From NCBI GenBank assembly GCA_964589935.1, contig CAZPVD010000011.1, positions 62,001 through 126,000 on the forward strand: a stretch of 64,000 nt of DNA, written 5' to 3'. Shown piece by piece: positions 33,094 through 41,075 of the stretch. Origin of the DNA: VHCN01 sp964589935 (lineage in GTDB: Bacteria > Verrucomicrobiota > Verrucomicrobiia > Limisphaerales > VHCN01). Each line of letters starts with the position of its first letter. Positions within the stretch are counted from its first letter, which is position 1. The notes below the pieces were generated by a model. That model saw only the letters and a list, made by a program, of their open reading frames with translations. It searched no databases and had not been told where the DNA came from. Both the position numbers and the translations under genes were made by a program.

Positions 33094-34017
33094 TCAGGAG
33101 CGCGGATGGAACTTGCGGTGAACCTCGCGCAGCCGGCTGCCCGCGACATGCGTATAGACCTCCGTCGTCTGTAGGCTCGCGTGGCCAAGCAGCTCCTGAA
33201 TCACCCGCAAATCCGCGCCATGCTCGAGCAAATGCGTCGCGAAACTGTGCCGCAGCATGTGCGGCGTGATGTTGCGTTCAATGCCCGCGAACCGCACGCG
33301 GCGCTTTATGCGCAGCCACATCGTTGTGCGCGCGAACGGCGTGCCGCGCCGCGTGAGGAACACAGCCGCCGGCGAACGCGAGGTGACGAGCTTGGGCCGT
33401 CCCGCTTCGAGATAACGCTGAATCGCCGCCACCGCCGTGCGCCCGACCGGCACGACGCGTTCCTTGTTCCCCTTGCCGATGACATTGATGAAGCCTGCTT
33501 CGAGATGGAGTTGTTCGAGTCGCACGCCGCGCAACTCCGCCAGCCGCAGCCCGCTCGCGTAGGCGAGCTCGAGGATGGCCTGGTCGCACAGCGCCTCCGG
33601 CGTGCCCTCGCTTGGCGGTGCGAGAAGTTTCGCGATCTCATCGTTCGTCAGCGACTTGGGCAGGCGCTTCCAGCGGCGCGGAAGCGACAGATTTTCCGCG
33701 ACGTTCACCGGCAGGAATTTCTCCTGCTCGGCGAAGCGGTAGAAGGCGCGCAGCGCGGCGATTTGCAGATAGACGCTTTCGCCGCTCAGGCGGCGTTTGC
33801 TTTCTTTGGCAGGGCCGGCCAAGCCCCGCTCGCGCTCGTGCTGGAGGAAATCCATCAGGTGCCGCAGTTCCACCGCGCGCCAGTCGCGCAGCCCATGCGC
33901 CTCTGCCCAAGCGACAAACCGCCCGATCAACCCGGCATAAGTCGCCGCCGTATTCTCCGCCTGCCCACGCTCGTGCCGCAGGTAGGTGAGGAAGTCTTCA
34001 ACGAGGGCGTGCATCAT
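33094..34017 (-). CDS. xerD: Tyrosine recombinase XerC/XerD family
   Basis: A 307-residue site-specific recombinase. The N-terminal SAM-like domain covers residues 5-105. The catalytic set is complete: R158 (ASGLRLAEL), K182 (GKGNKER), H253 and R256 (HMLRHSFATHLLEHGADL), H279 (LLGHASL) and Y288 (TTEVYTH). The length fits Xer proteins, which resolve chromosome dimers. The XerC/XerD choice is tentative. The ATG overlaps the stop of the upstream hypothetical gene. Confidence 0.9.
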   Translation of the reverse strand: MMHALVEDFLTYLRHERGQAENTAATYAGLIGRFVAWAEAHGLRDWRAVELRHLMDFLQHERERGLAGPAKESKRRLSGESVYLQIAALRAFYRFAEQEKFLPVNVAENLSLPRRWKRLPKSLTNDEIAKLLAPPSEGTPEALCDQAILELAYASGLRLAELRGVRLEQLHLEAGFINVIGKGNKERVVPVGRTAVAAIQRYLEAGRPKLVTSRSPAAVFLTRRGTPFARTTMWLRIKRRVRFAGIERNITPHMLRHSFATHLLEHGADLRVIQELLGHASLQTTEVYTHVAGSRLREVHRKFHPRS

Positions 34018-34610
34018 TCAGGTGGCGGCTCAGGAGAGGGAGGCAGTTCCAAGCGGACTGTCACCCGGCTTGCAGGCCGGGGCGGCAGAGCGATCCGAAT
34101 TGTTTCCTTCAGCGGGCGCAGCCTGCGCGAACGATGACGCGCAAGGAGGCTGTCAAACTTGGGATTCAGCTTGGGGATCCTAGCCACTTGTTCGCGTGCG
34201 AAATCAACCACCTTTTCAGGACTTCCCCGCTGTAACATGTTTTCAACGCGCACAAACTCTGCCCTAGAGATGAAGAGGACAAGGGGCGAGAACTGTGCTG
34301 AGACGGCGCCAATCACGCGTTCCGACAGCTTGGATCGCCCCGCCGCCGAGCAGACTGTGCCGTCAAGAATGACTCGATGATACTCAACCGTCTCCCACTC
34401 GCGGCCACGATTGCGTGCTGACTGAACAGACTCGAAAACAAGCTTGTTGGAGTAACTATCCTGCTCGAATCCTTCGGAGAGAAACAGGCCAAGCGAATCC
34501 TTAAATTCGACGACGCACAAGCTCGTCTCCGAGGCGCTCACAGCCGTCAACAGCGAGCCAGCTCGAACCAACAGTGGCTTGGTTTCTTCTTCTCCCGGAT
34601 TCTGGTTCAC
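34014..34610 (-). CDS. Hypothetical protein between purC and xerD
   Basis: A 198-residue protein I do not recognise. The visible sequence is mixed alpha/beta without signal or membrane segment, with FKDSLGLFLSEGFEQDSYSN in the middle and a basic then Pro-rich tail (RHRSRRLRPLK, PPSPEPPPE). Codon use is less GC-biased than in neighbours, which may mean more recent acquisition. Its TGA overlaps the xerD ATG (ATGA), and it starts 15 bases after purC, so all three may be read together. Confidence 0.55.
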   Translation of the reverse strand: MNQNPGEEETKPLLVRAGSLLTAVSASETSLCVVEFKDSLGLFLSEGFEQDSYSNKLVFESVQSARNRGREWETVEYHRVILDGTVCSAAGRSKLSERVIGAVSAQFSPLVLFISRAEFVRVENMLQRGSPEKVVDFAREQVARIPKLNPKFDSLLARHRSRRLRPLKETIRIALPPRPASRVTVRLELPPSPEPPPE

Positions 34611-34625
34611 GCGTCTTAATTGACG

Positions 34626-35516
34626 CTACAGCTTCCGTCCCGTCAACCGCTCATAGGCCTCCAGATACTTCGCGGTCGTCTTGGACACGATGTCGGCGGG
34701 GAGCACGGGGCCGGGCGGCTGCTTGTTCCAGTCGAGCGTCTCGAGGTAGTCGCGCACGAACTGCTTGTCGAAGCTCGGCTGGCCCTTGCCGGGCGCATAC
34801 TGATCCGCAGGCCAGAAGCGCGACGAGTCGGGCGTGAGCACTTCGTCAATCAGGATGAGTTTCCCGTCGAGCAGGCCGAACTCGAACTTCGTGTCCGCGA
34901 TGATGATGCCGCGCTGCCGAGCGTATTCGCGGGCGCTCTTGTAAATCGTCAGGCTCAAGTCGCGCGCGCGTTCGGCGATTTCCGCGCCGACCATCTTGGC
35001 CGCGACATCGAAGGAGATGTTTTCGTCGTGGCCGGTCTCGGCCTTGGTCGCCGGCGTGAAGATCGGCTCCGGCAGCTCGCTCGATTCCTTCAGGCCCGCC
35101 GGCAGCTTGATGCCGCAGACGGTCTGGTTCGCCTTGTATTCCTTCCAGCCGGAGCCGGCGAGGTAGCCGCGCACGACGCACTCGATGGTGAGCGGTTGCG
35201 CCTTTTTCACGATCATGCTGCGGCGGGCGATTTTGTCCGCGAAGGGCCGGAGCTGATTCGGCAACGGGTCGTTGGCTTTCGCAAGGCGGTGGTTCGGCAC
35301 GAGCCGCTCGGTCTGGTCGAACCAGAAGTGCGAAATCTGCGTGAGCACCTCGCCCTTGCGCGGGATGCCGTTGGGCATGACCACGTCGAAGGCCGAGATG
35401 CGGTCGCTCGCGACGAAGAGGAAGCTGTCGCCGAGGTCGAAGACTTCGCGGACCTTGCCGCTCTTGACCTTGGTGACACCGGGCAAATCAATCTGAAGCA
35501 GTGTCTCGTTGTTCAT
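34626..35516 (-). CDS. purC: Phosphoribosylaminoimidazole-succinocarboxamide synthase
   Basis: A 296-residue SAICAR synthetase of purine synthesis. Landmarks are KVKSGKVREVFDLGD, FVASDRISAFDVVMPNGIP, the ECVVRGYLAGSGW motif and IIADTKFEFGLLDGKLILIDEVLTPDSSRF. The length fits the long-type (yeast-like) PurC. The start is ATG 35516 (MNNETLLQ). Confidence 0.95.
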   Translation of the reverse strand: MNNETLLQIDLPGVTKVKSGKVREVFDLGDSFLFVASDRISAFDVVMPNGIPRKGEVLTQISHFWFDQTERLVPNHRLAKANDPLPNQLRPFADKIARRSMIVKKAQPLTIECVVRGYLAGSGWKEYKANQTVCGIKLPAGLKESSELPEPIFTPATKAETGHDENISFDVAAKMVGAEIAERARDLSLTIYKSAREYARQRGIIIADTKFEFGLLDGKLILIDEVLTPDSSRFWPADQYAPGKGQPSFDKQFVRDYLETLDWNKQPPGPVLPADIVSKTTAKYLEAYERLTGRKL

Positions 35517-35530
35517 CGCGCGGGATGATG

Positions 35531-35625
35531 CGAAGCGGAGTTCAAAGTTCAAGTTTCAAAGTTCAAGGCCGACAAACGGCAAAGCGGAACGGCACTTTGA
35601 ACCTTGAACTTTGAACCTCGAACTT
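35531..35625. repeat. Inverted repeat between the divergent purC and epimerase genes
   Basis: TTCAAAGTTCAAGG (35555-35568) pairs exactly with CCTTGAACTTTGAA (35602-35615), with further TTCAAAG/CTTTGAA units on both sides. It fills the 121-base gap between two divergent starts, so both promoters must lie in or beside it. Confidence 0.75.
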
Positions 35626-35637
35626 CATCCTCTCTGC

Positions 35638-36606
35638 ATGCATTTTCTCGTCACCGGCGGCGCGGGCTTTATCGGCTCGCACGTGTGCGAGCGTTTGCTG
35701 CGGGACGGCCATACCGTCTGCGCCTTTGACGATCTGAATAACTTCTATTCGCCAGCCATCAAGCAGCAGGCCATCCGCGAACTCCAGTCCCTCGCGAAGC
35801 CCTTCACGTTCGTCCACGGCGACATCACGGACCGCGCGGCGGTCGAGGAATTGTTCGCCAGCGAAAACTTCGATCAAGTCATCCATCTCGCCGCTCGTGC
35901 CGGTGTTCGCCCGAGCCTCGCGGAACCCGCCCTTTACCAGCGCGTGAATGTCGAAGGCACCGTGAACCTGCTCGAAGCCGCGCGCACTCGCGGCGTGAAG
36001 AAATTCACCATCGCCAGCTCGTCCTCGGTTTACGGTGTGAATGCGAAGGTGCCGTTCTCCGAGAGCGACCCGATTTTCAGCGCGATTTCGCCGTATGCCG
36101 CGAGTAAGCTCGCGTGCGAAGCGCTCGGCCACGTGTATCATCACGTCTACGGTTTCGACATTGCGATGCTGCGCTTCTTTACGGTCTACGGCCCGCGCCA
36201 GCGGCCCGATCTGGCGATCCACAAGTTCGCTGCGCTCATCCGCGCGGGCCGGCCGATTCCGGTTTTCGGCGACGGCTCGACCGCGCGTGACTACACCTAC
36301 ATCACCGACACGCTCGACGGCATTCTTGCTTGCACACGACGCGAGTTCGGCTTCGAGATTTTCAACCTCGGCGAATCGCAGACGGTAAAATTGAGCCGCC
36401 TCATCGAACTGCTGGAACATTCGCTCGGCAAAAAAGCCGTGCTCGACCGCCAGCCGCCACAGCCCGGCGACGTGCCGATCACGTTTGCCGACATCGCGAA
36501 GGCCCGCGCGAAGCTCGGCTACAACCCGCGTGTGAAAATCGAGGAAGGCATCCCGCTTTTTGTTGAGTGGTTTCGCCGCGCCGGTGTCCAAACGAGCAAA
36601 CCATGA
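35638..36606 (+). CDS. NAD-dependent epimerase/dehydratase, UDP-glucuronate 4-epimerase-like
   Basis: A 322-residue extended SDR. It has MHFLVTGGAGFIGSHV for NAD, IHLAARAGVRPSL, catalytic Tyr153-x3-Lys157 (SPYAASKLACE), and RFFTVYGPRQRPDLAIHKF with GDGSTARDYTYITDT, a set typical of UDP-glucuronate/UDP-sugar 4-epimerases. It is the first gene of a four-gene set in which each next start overlaps the previous stop. The exact sugar is inferred only. Confidence 0.85.
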   Translation: MHFLVTGGAGFIGSHVCERLLRDGHTVCAFDDLNNFYSPAIKQQAIRELQSLAKPFTFVHGDITDRAAVEELFASENFDQVIHLAARAGVRPSLAEPALYQRVNVEGTVNLLEAARTRGVKKFTIASSSSVYGVNAKVPFSESDPIFSAISPYAASKLACEALGHVYHHVYGFDIAMLRFFTVYGPRQRPDLAIHKFAALIRAGRPIPVFGDGSTARDYTYITDTLDGILACTRREFGFEIFNLGESQTVKLSRLIELLEHSLGKKAVLDRQPPQPGDVPITFADIAKARAKLGYNPRVKIEEGIPLFVEWFRRAGVQTSKP

Positions 36607-37733
36607 GCGCCGCCGCCAAACTCCTCTGCGACCTCATCGCGCTGCCGAGCGTGAATCCGGCGTTTCTGCCGGACGCGCCTGATCTCACCGGTGAGCGTCG
36701 CGTGGCGGATTTCCTCGCGTTTCAGGCGGACCGCGTCGGGCTGGAGATTGAGTTTCAGGAAGTTTTCCCCGGTCGGCCGAACTTGCTCGCGCGCCTCACG
36801 CCCGCCGGCAAAATCTCGCACCGCATCCTGCTCGCGCCGCATCTCGACACCGTGGGTGGCACGGCGGAACAGTTCAAGCCCGTGGCAAAAAATGACCGCA
36901 TTTTCGGACGCGGCGCGTGTGATACGAAGGGCAGCGTCGCCGCGATGTTCACCGCGTTGCTCGTTGTCGCCGCGGGCAAGGAACGTCCAAAGGAAACGGA
37001 AATTATTTTCGCCGGCCTAGTGGACGAGGAGAACGGACAGAGCGGCTCGCGCGCGCTGGCGGCGAGCGGTTTCAAGGCCGACCTCGCCATCGTCGGCGAA
37101 CCGACACGGCTTGAAGTCGTCAGCGCGCACAAGGGCGACCTGTGGCTGCGCCTCGAAACACGCGGCCGCTCCGCGCACGGTTCCACGCCCCATCTCGGTC
37201 GCAACGCCGTGCTCGAAATGGCCCGTGTGGTCGAACTCCTCGAAACGACTTACGCCCGCGAACTCGCCCGCCGCCGCGCGCACCCGCTCCTCGGTCACGG
37301 CACGATCAACGTCGGCGCGATCCGCGGCGGCGTGCAGGCGAACATCGTGCCCGGCGAGTGCAGCATCATCGTGGACCGCCGCACGTTGCCGGGTGAAATG
37401 GAGGCAAGTGTCCGCCGAGAACTCGGCGCACTTTTCCGCAAACACAAACTCGGCGTCACCATTCACGACACGAAGGACGCACCCTGCCACCCGACGGAAA
37501 CGGATCCGAAACAGCCGCTCGTTCAGCAATTCCTCCGCACCGCGGGCAAACGCCGCACGCTCGGAGTCGCTTTTTTCTGCGACGCCGCGCCGCTCTCGGC
37601 TGCGGGCACGCCGAGCATCGTGTTCGGACCCGGCGACCTGGCGCAGGCGCACACGGCGGACGAGTGGATCGCTGTCGAATCACTCGAACGTGGCACGGCC
37701 ATTTTCACGCGGTTCCTCCAGTCGCTGCCGTGA
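36603..37733 (+). CDS. M20-family deacylase/peptidase (ArgE/DapE-like)
   Basis: A 376-residue metallo-amidase. The metal ligands can be followed: His in LAPHLDTVGG, bridging Asp in GRGACDTKG, the catalytic/ligand pair in GLVDEENGQSGS, GEPTRLEVV, and the last His in AQAHTADEW. The dimerisation domain lies near residues 175-290. ArgE and DapE remove acetyl or succinyl groups from amino acids. The ATG overlaps the epimerase stop and the stop overlaps the glycosyltransferase GTG, so here it may act on an N-acylated sugar or amino-acid decoration; that is inference. Confidence 0.82.
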   Translation: MSAAAKLLCDLIALPSVNPAFLPDAPDLTGERRVADFLAFQADRVGLEIEFQEVFPGRPNLLARLTPAGKISHRILLAPHLDTVGGTAEQFKPVAKNDRIFGRGACDTKGSVAAMFTALLVVAAGKERPKETEIIFAGLVDEENGQSGSRALAASGFKADLAIVGEPTRLEVVSAHKGDLWLRLETRGRSAHGSTPHLGRNAVLEMARVVELLETTYARELARRRAHPLLGHGTINVGAIRGGVQANIVPGECSIIVDRRTLPGEMEASVRRELGALFRKHKLGVTIHDTKDAPCHPTETDPKQPLVQQFLRTAGKRRTLGVAFFCDAAPLSAAGTPSIVFGPGDLAQAHTADEWIAVESLERGTAIFTRFLQSLP

Positions 37734-38923
37734 GACTCGCCTTTCTCACGCACGAACCTTTTTTTCCGCCCAGCGGCGGTGGCTCCGCCGAGGCCGTGTA
37801 TCTCGTCGAGGAACTCGTCGGGCGCGGGCATGAAGTCCATGTGTTCTGCCCCGCGATTGCCGACGCGGACGCGGTGGCGAAGCGGCTGAACATTCACCTG
37901 CACCAGTTCACGGGCTGGCAGATGGGCCGCTACGCGCGCTTCCGCAATTTCAAATATCTCCTGTATCCGTTCGCGCTCACGCGAATGGTCGAGCGCGCCG
38001 CCCGCGAGGTGAAGTTCGACCTGTTCCTCTCGCAGCACACCATCTCAGCGGTTGCCGCCGGTCGGCTGAAGCGGAAGCTTCGCGTGCCCGTGGTGATGAA
38101 CTTTCTCGATTACCTCACCGGCTTCATGGAGACGTGGCCGCCGTGGGTCGCGCCGAGGCCGTTCGTCCGCGCGCTGATGAATTACGAACTCTCGCTGCCG
38201 CGCCGCTTCAACGCCGACGGGATCATGACCGTGAGCGACACGCTCGCGGATTACTTCGCCGATGCGGGTTTTGCACGCGAACGCATCCAGCCGATTTACT
38301 ATGGCTACGATGCGGAGTTGTTTCGTCCGCTTGAAGCGGGCGCGCCGCGCCCGTCGCATCCGGTCGTCGTCATGCACGGCTCGTTCGACCAACATCACTT
38401 GCAGGAAATCGCGCGCGTTGCCGTGCTGCGCGTGATCGCGGCGCGGCCGGAAGTGCAATTCAAATTCATCGGACGCGAGACGCCGACGTTGAACAATTTC
38501 CTCTCGCGCGTTCGCGCCGAAACACCGAATGCAAAACTCACGACGACCGGCTTCGTGCCCTACGCCGAAGTCGCGCAGCATCTTGCCAGCGCGACGGCCG
38601 GCATCATCCCTTACGAGGAGTCGCGCGGCACGCACTGCGCGTTCGTGGCGAAAGTGGTCGAGTATCTCGGCACTGGAATTCCCGCCGTCTGCACGCCGCT
38701 GAACAACGTTAAGCGCTACTTCGCTAGCGAACCGGCGATCAAGTTCAGCAGTTTCGATGGCGCGAGTTTTGGTGATGCGATCCTCACGTGGATCAACGAA
38801 CCGACGGAAAAGCGTGCCGCGCTCGGGCTCGCCGCGAGCGAGCGTGTGAAGACGTCGCTCGACTGGCGCGCGTTGAGCCGGCGCGCGGCGGAATTCGTCG
38901 AAGAAGTCCAACGCAACGCATGA
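37730..38923 (+). CDS. Glycosyltransferase family 4-like
   Basis: A 397-residue GT-B glycosyltransferase. The N-terminal domain starts RLAFLTHEPFFPPSGGGSAEAVYLVEEL, as in GT4 enzymes, and the C-terminal domain has KFIGRETPTL, TGFVPYAEVAQHLASATAGIIPY and AKVVEYLGTGIPAVCT, where the usual E-x7-E is only partly kept. The start is GTG 37730, overlapping the M20 stop (GTGA). It likely adds a sugar to a lipid-linked surface glycan. Confidence 0.85.
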   Translation: MRLAFLTHEPFFPPSGGGSAEAVYLVEELVGRGHEVHVFCPAIADADAVAKRLNIHLHQFTGWQMGRYARFRNFKYLLYPFALTRMVERAAREVKFDLFLSQHTISAVAAGRLKRKLRVPVVMNFLDYLTGFMETWPPWVAPRPFVRALMNYELSLPRRFNADGIMTVSDTLADYFADAGFARERIQPIYYGYDAELFRPLEAGAPRPSHPVVVMHGSFDQHHLQEIARVAVLRVIAARPEVQFKFIGRETPTLNNFLSRVRAETPNAKLTTTGFVPYAEVAQHLASATAGIIPYEESRGTHCAFVAKVVEYLGTGIPAVCTPLNNVKRYFASEPAIKFSSFDGASFGDAILTWINEPTEKRAALGLAASERVKTSLDWRALSRRAAEFVEEVQRNA

Positions 38924-40197
38924 GCGAGCACGAGTCCAAGCAGAGTTTCTTCCGCCAGAGCGGCTGGCTGGTGATCGCCACGGTTACGGCGGGCGTGTTC
39001 ATGTGGGCAGTGCATCTCTTCAGCAAAAAAATTCCCGAAACGGAATACGGCGTGCTCGGCACGATGCTGCAACTGCTCAACTGGGTGACGATTCCCGCGG
39101 TCGGCTTGCAGATGGTCTTTGCGCAGCAGGCGAGCGCGGCGCTGACAGACACGCAGCACCGCGAGTTGGCCGGCGCAGTGCGCGCGGTGCTCAAGGGCGT
39201 GTTCGTGCTGTGGGCCACTGTCGCGCTCTTCGTCGCGTGGCGGCAAAAGGAAATCTGCTCGACACTGAAAATTGCCAACCCCGCCGCGTTGTGGCTGACG
39301 TTGTTTTCCGGGCTGGTGATGCTCGCGCTGCCGGTCCTCCAAGGTGTGATGCAAGGGCGGCAGAACTTCACGTGGTATGGCGCTACGGGAATTTGCCACG
39401 GCGCGGGAAGATTTTTTTCGGCAGGTTTCATCGTGTTTGTGTTTGGCGGCTGGGCGGCGGGCATTTGCGCGGGAATTCTGTTGGGATTGCTCGCGGCGAT
39501 CGCGGTCGCCGCATGGCAGTGCCGCGATGTGTTTTGCGGCGTGGCGCCGCCGCTGGCGTGGCGCGAATGGCTGCGTCGCGTCCTGCCACTGACGCTCGGT
39601 TTCGGCGCGGGACAGTTCATGTTCAGCGCGGATCAGGTGTTTGTGCAAAGCAGTTTTCCGGCGGAGGCGACGGGGCCTTACGTCGCGGCGGGCACGCTGG
39701 CGCGGGCGCTGGTCACTTTCACAGGGCCGCTGGCGGCGGTGATGTTCCCAAAGGTTGTGCGCAGCGTCGCGAAAGCCGAGGGCACGGACGTGCTGCGGCT
39801 CACGCTGCTGGGCGTGCTCGTGCTCGGCGGCGGCGGCGCGTTCGCGCTGACGGTGCTCGCGCCGTTCGTGATCAAGCTGGGGTTCAATCCGAAGTTCGTC
39901 AGCATCGCGCCGCTGGTGCCGTGGTTCGCGTGGGCGATGGTGCCGCTGGCGCTGGCGACGGTGCTGGTGAACAACCTGATGGCGCGCGGCGTGTTCCGGG
40001 CGACGGTGCCGCTGGCGGTGGTGGCGGGGGCTTACGCGGCGGGACTCGCGATGCTCGTGCCGAAGTTCGCGGTGGAACTGGAGCGCATGACGGCATTCAT
40101 CCGCATCACGCAACTGCTCGGCTGCTTCAACCTGCTGCTGCTCACGGTCGCGATGTTCTTTACCCGGAGCGAAGCAAAGCGGTCACAGGCGAATTGA
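38920..40197 (+). CDS. Polysaccharide flippase-like membrane protein (MOP superfamily)
   Basis: A 425-residue protein with about 12 membrane helices, beginning SGWLVIATVTAGVFMWAVHLFSKKIPETEYG, the usual opening of Wzx-type exporters. Later blocks are LPLTLGFGAGQFMFSADQVFVQ and ATVLVNNLMARGVFRATVPL. It overlaps the glycosyltransferase stop by four bases. It would move a lipid-linked glycan across the inner membrane. It converges with the esterase gene, 13 bases apart. Confidence 0.82.
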   Translation: MSEHESKQSFFRQSGWLVIATVTAGVFMWAVHLFSKKIPETEYGVLGTMLQLLNWVTIPAVGLQMVFAQQASAALTDTQHRELAGAVRAVLKGVFVLWATVALFVAWRQKEICSTLKIANPAALWLTLFSGLVMLALPVLQGVMQGRQNFTWYGATGICHGAGRFFSAGFIVFVFGGWAAGICAGILLGLLAAIAVAAWQCRDVFCGVAPPLAWREWLRRVLPLTLGFGAGQFMFSADQVFVQSSFPAEATGPYVAAGTLARALVTFTGPLAAVMFPKVVRSVAKAEGTDVLRLTLLGVLVLGGGGAFALTVLAPFVIKLGFNPKFVSIAPLVPWFAWAMVPLALATVLVNNLMARGVFRATVPLAVVAGAYAAGLAMLVPKFAVELERMTAFIRITQLLGCFNLLLLTVAMFFTRSEAKRSQAN

Positions 40198-40210
40198 AAT
40201 TCGCCGGCCG

Positions 40211-41029
40211 CTACTTCACCGCGCCGAGCGTTTTCTTCAGCCACTCGACGAGCTGTTCCTTGTATTCGGGATGCGCCTTGTCCCAGCCGCCCATGCCGTG
40301 GCCGCCGCCGGGGATGGTGATGAGTTCGCAGGCGTTGCCGAGCGCCTTCATCCGCTCCTGAAACTTTACCGACTGCTCGTAAGGCACCTGCGCGTCGGTG
40401 TCACCGTGGATTTGGAGGAAGGGCGGCAGGCCTTTGCGCAGATACGTCGTCGCGGACGCGGCGCGCAGCGTCTTCCACGCATCGTCATTCAAGTCGGTCA
40501 GGCCGAACAGCGCCGTCATCGAAGGCCCGAGCGCGTTGCGGCTCTTGACTTGGAATTCCAAATCATGCGGCGCGTAGAACGGCACGACAGCGGCGACGCG
40601 CGTCTCGCCCTCGCCACGCACACCGACGTAGGACACGAGATGTCCGCCCGCCGACTCGCCGACGAGCGCGATGCGTTTCGGGTCGGCCTTGTATTCCTTC
40701 GCGTGCGTCTTGACCCAGCGGATGGCGGTCATGACATCGTCGGCGCCCGCGGGCCAGCGGTGCTGCGGCGCGAGCCGGTAGTTAATGGTGAACCAGGTGA
40801 AGTCCGCCCTCGTGAGCGGCTCGAACAGAGGTTTGATGTAAGTCGTCTTGTCGCCGCGCATGAAGCCGCCGCCGTGGACGAGGATGACGGTCGGGAACGG
40901 CCCCGCGCCGTCCGGGATGTTCGCGTCGAGCGTGAGGTTCGTGCCGCCGGCCTTGGCGAACTCGATGTCGGTCCTGAGTTCGGCGCGCGCGGCGGAGGCG
41001 AGCAACAAGAGGCAAAAGAGGTAACGCAT
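40211..41029 (-). CDS. Secreted alpha/beta-hydrolase (HSL-type esterase)
   Basis: A 272-residue exported esterase. After a 16-residue signal peptide it has the oxyanion motif HGGGF (His52), the nucleophile Ser126 in VGESAGGH and the acid/base region with HGDTDAQVPYEQS and GGGHGMGGW. This is the layout of hormone-sensitive-lipase-like and acetylxylan esterases. The sulfatase gene lies 46 bases upstream on the same strand, which suggests joint work on a sulfated, acylated polysaccharide. Confidence 0.85.
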   Translation of the reverse strand: MRYLFCLLLLASAARAELRTDIEFAKAGGTNLTLDANIPDGAGPFPTVILVHGGGFMRGDKTTYIKPLFEPLTRADFTWFTINYRLAPQHRWPAGADDVMTAIRWVKTHAKEYKADPKRIALVGESAGGHLVSYVGVRGEGETRVAAVVPFYAPHDLEFQVKSRNALGPSMTALFGLTDLNDDAWKTLRAASATTYLRKGLPPFLQIHGDTDAQVPYEQSVKFQERMKALGNACELITIPGGGHGMGGWDKAHPEYKEQLVEWLKKTLGAVK

Positions 41030-41075
41030 GGGCTGAGTGTTACTGATTCGTCAGCGTTCGTAAACTCGGCGGTTT

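Noticed and set aside
33094..34017. The Xer-type recombinase as an integrase of a mobile element
   Set aside because: The length and SAM-like N-terminus fit housekeeping Xer proteins. No attachment repeats, excisionase or cargo genes lie around it.
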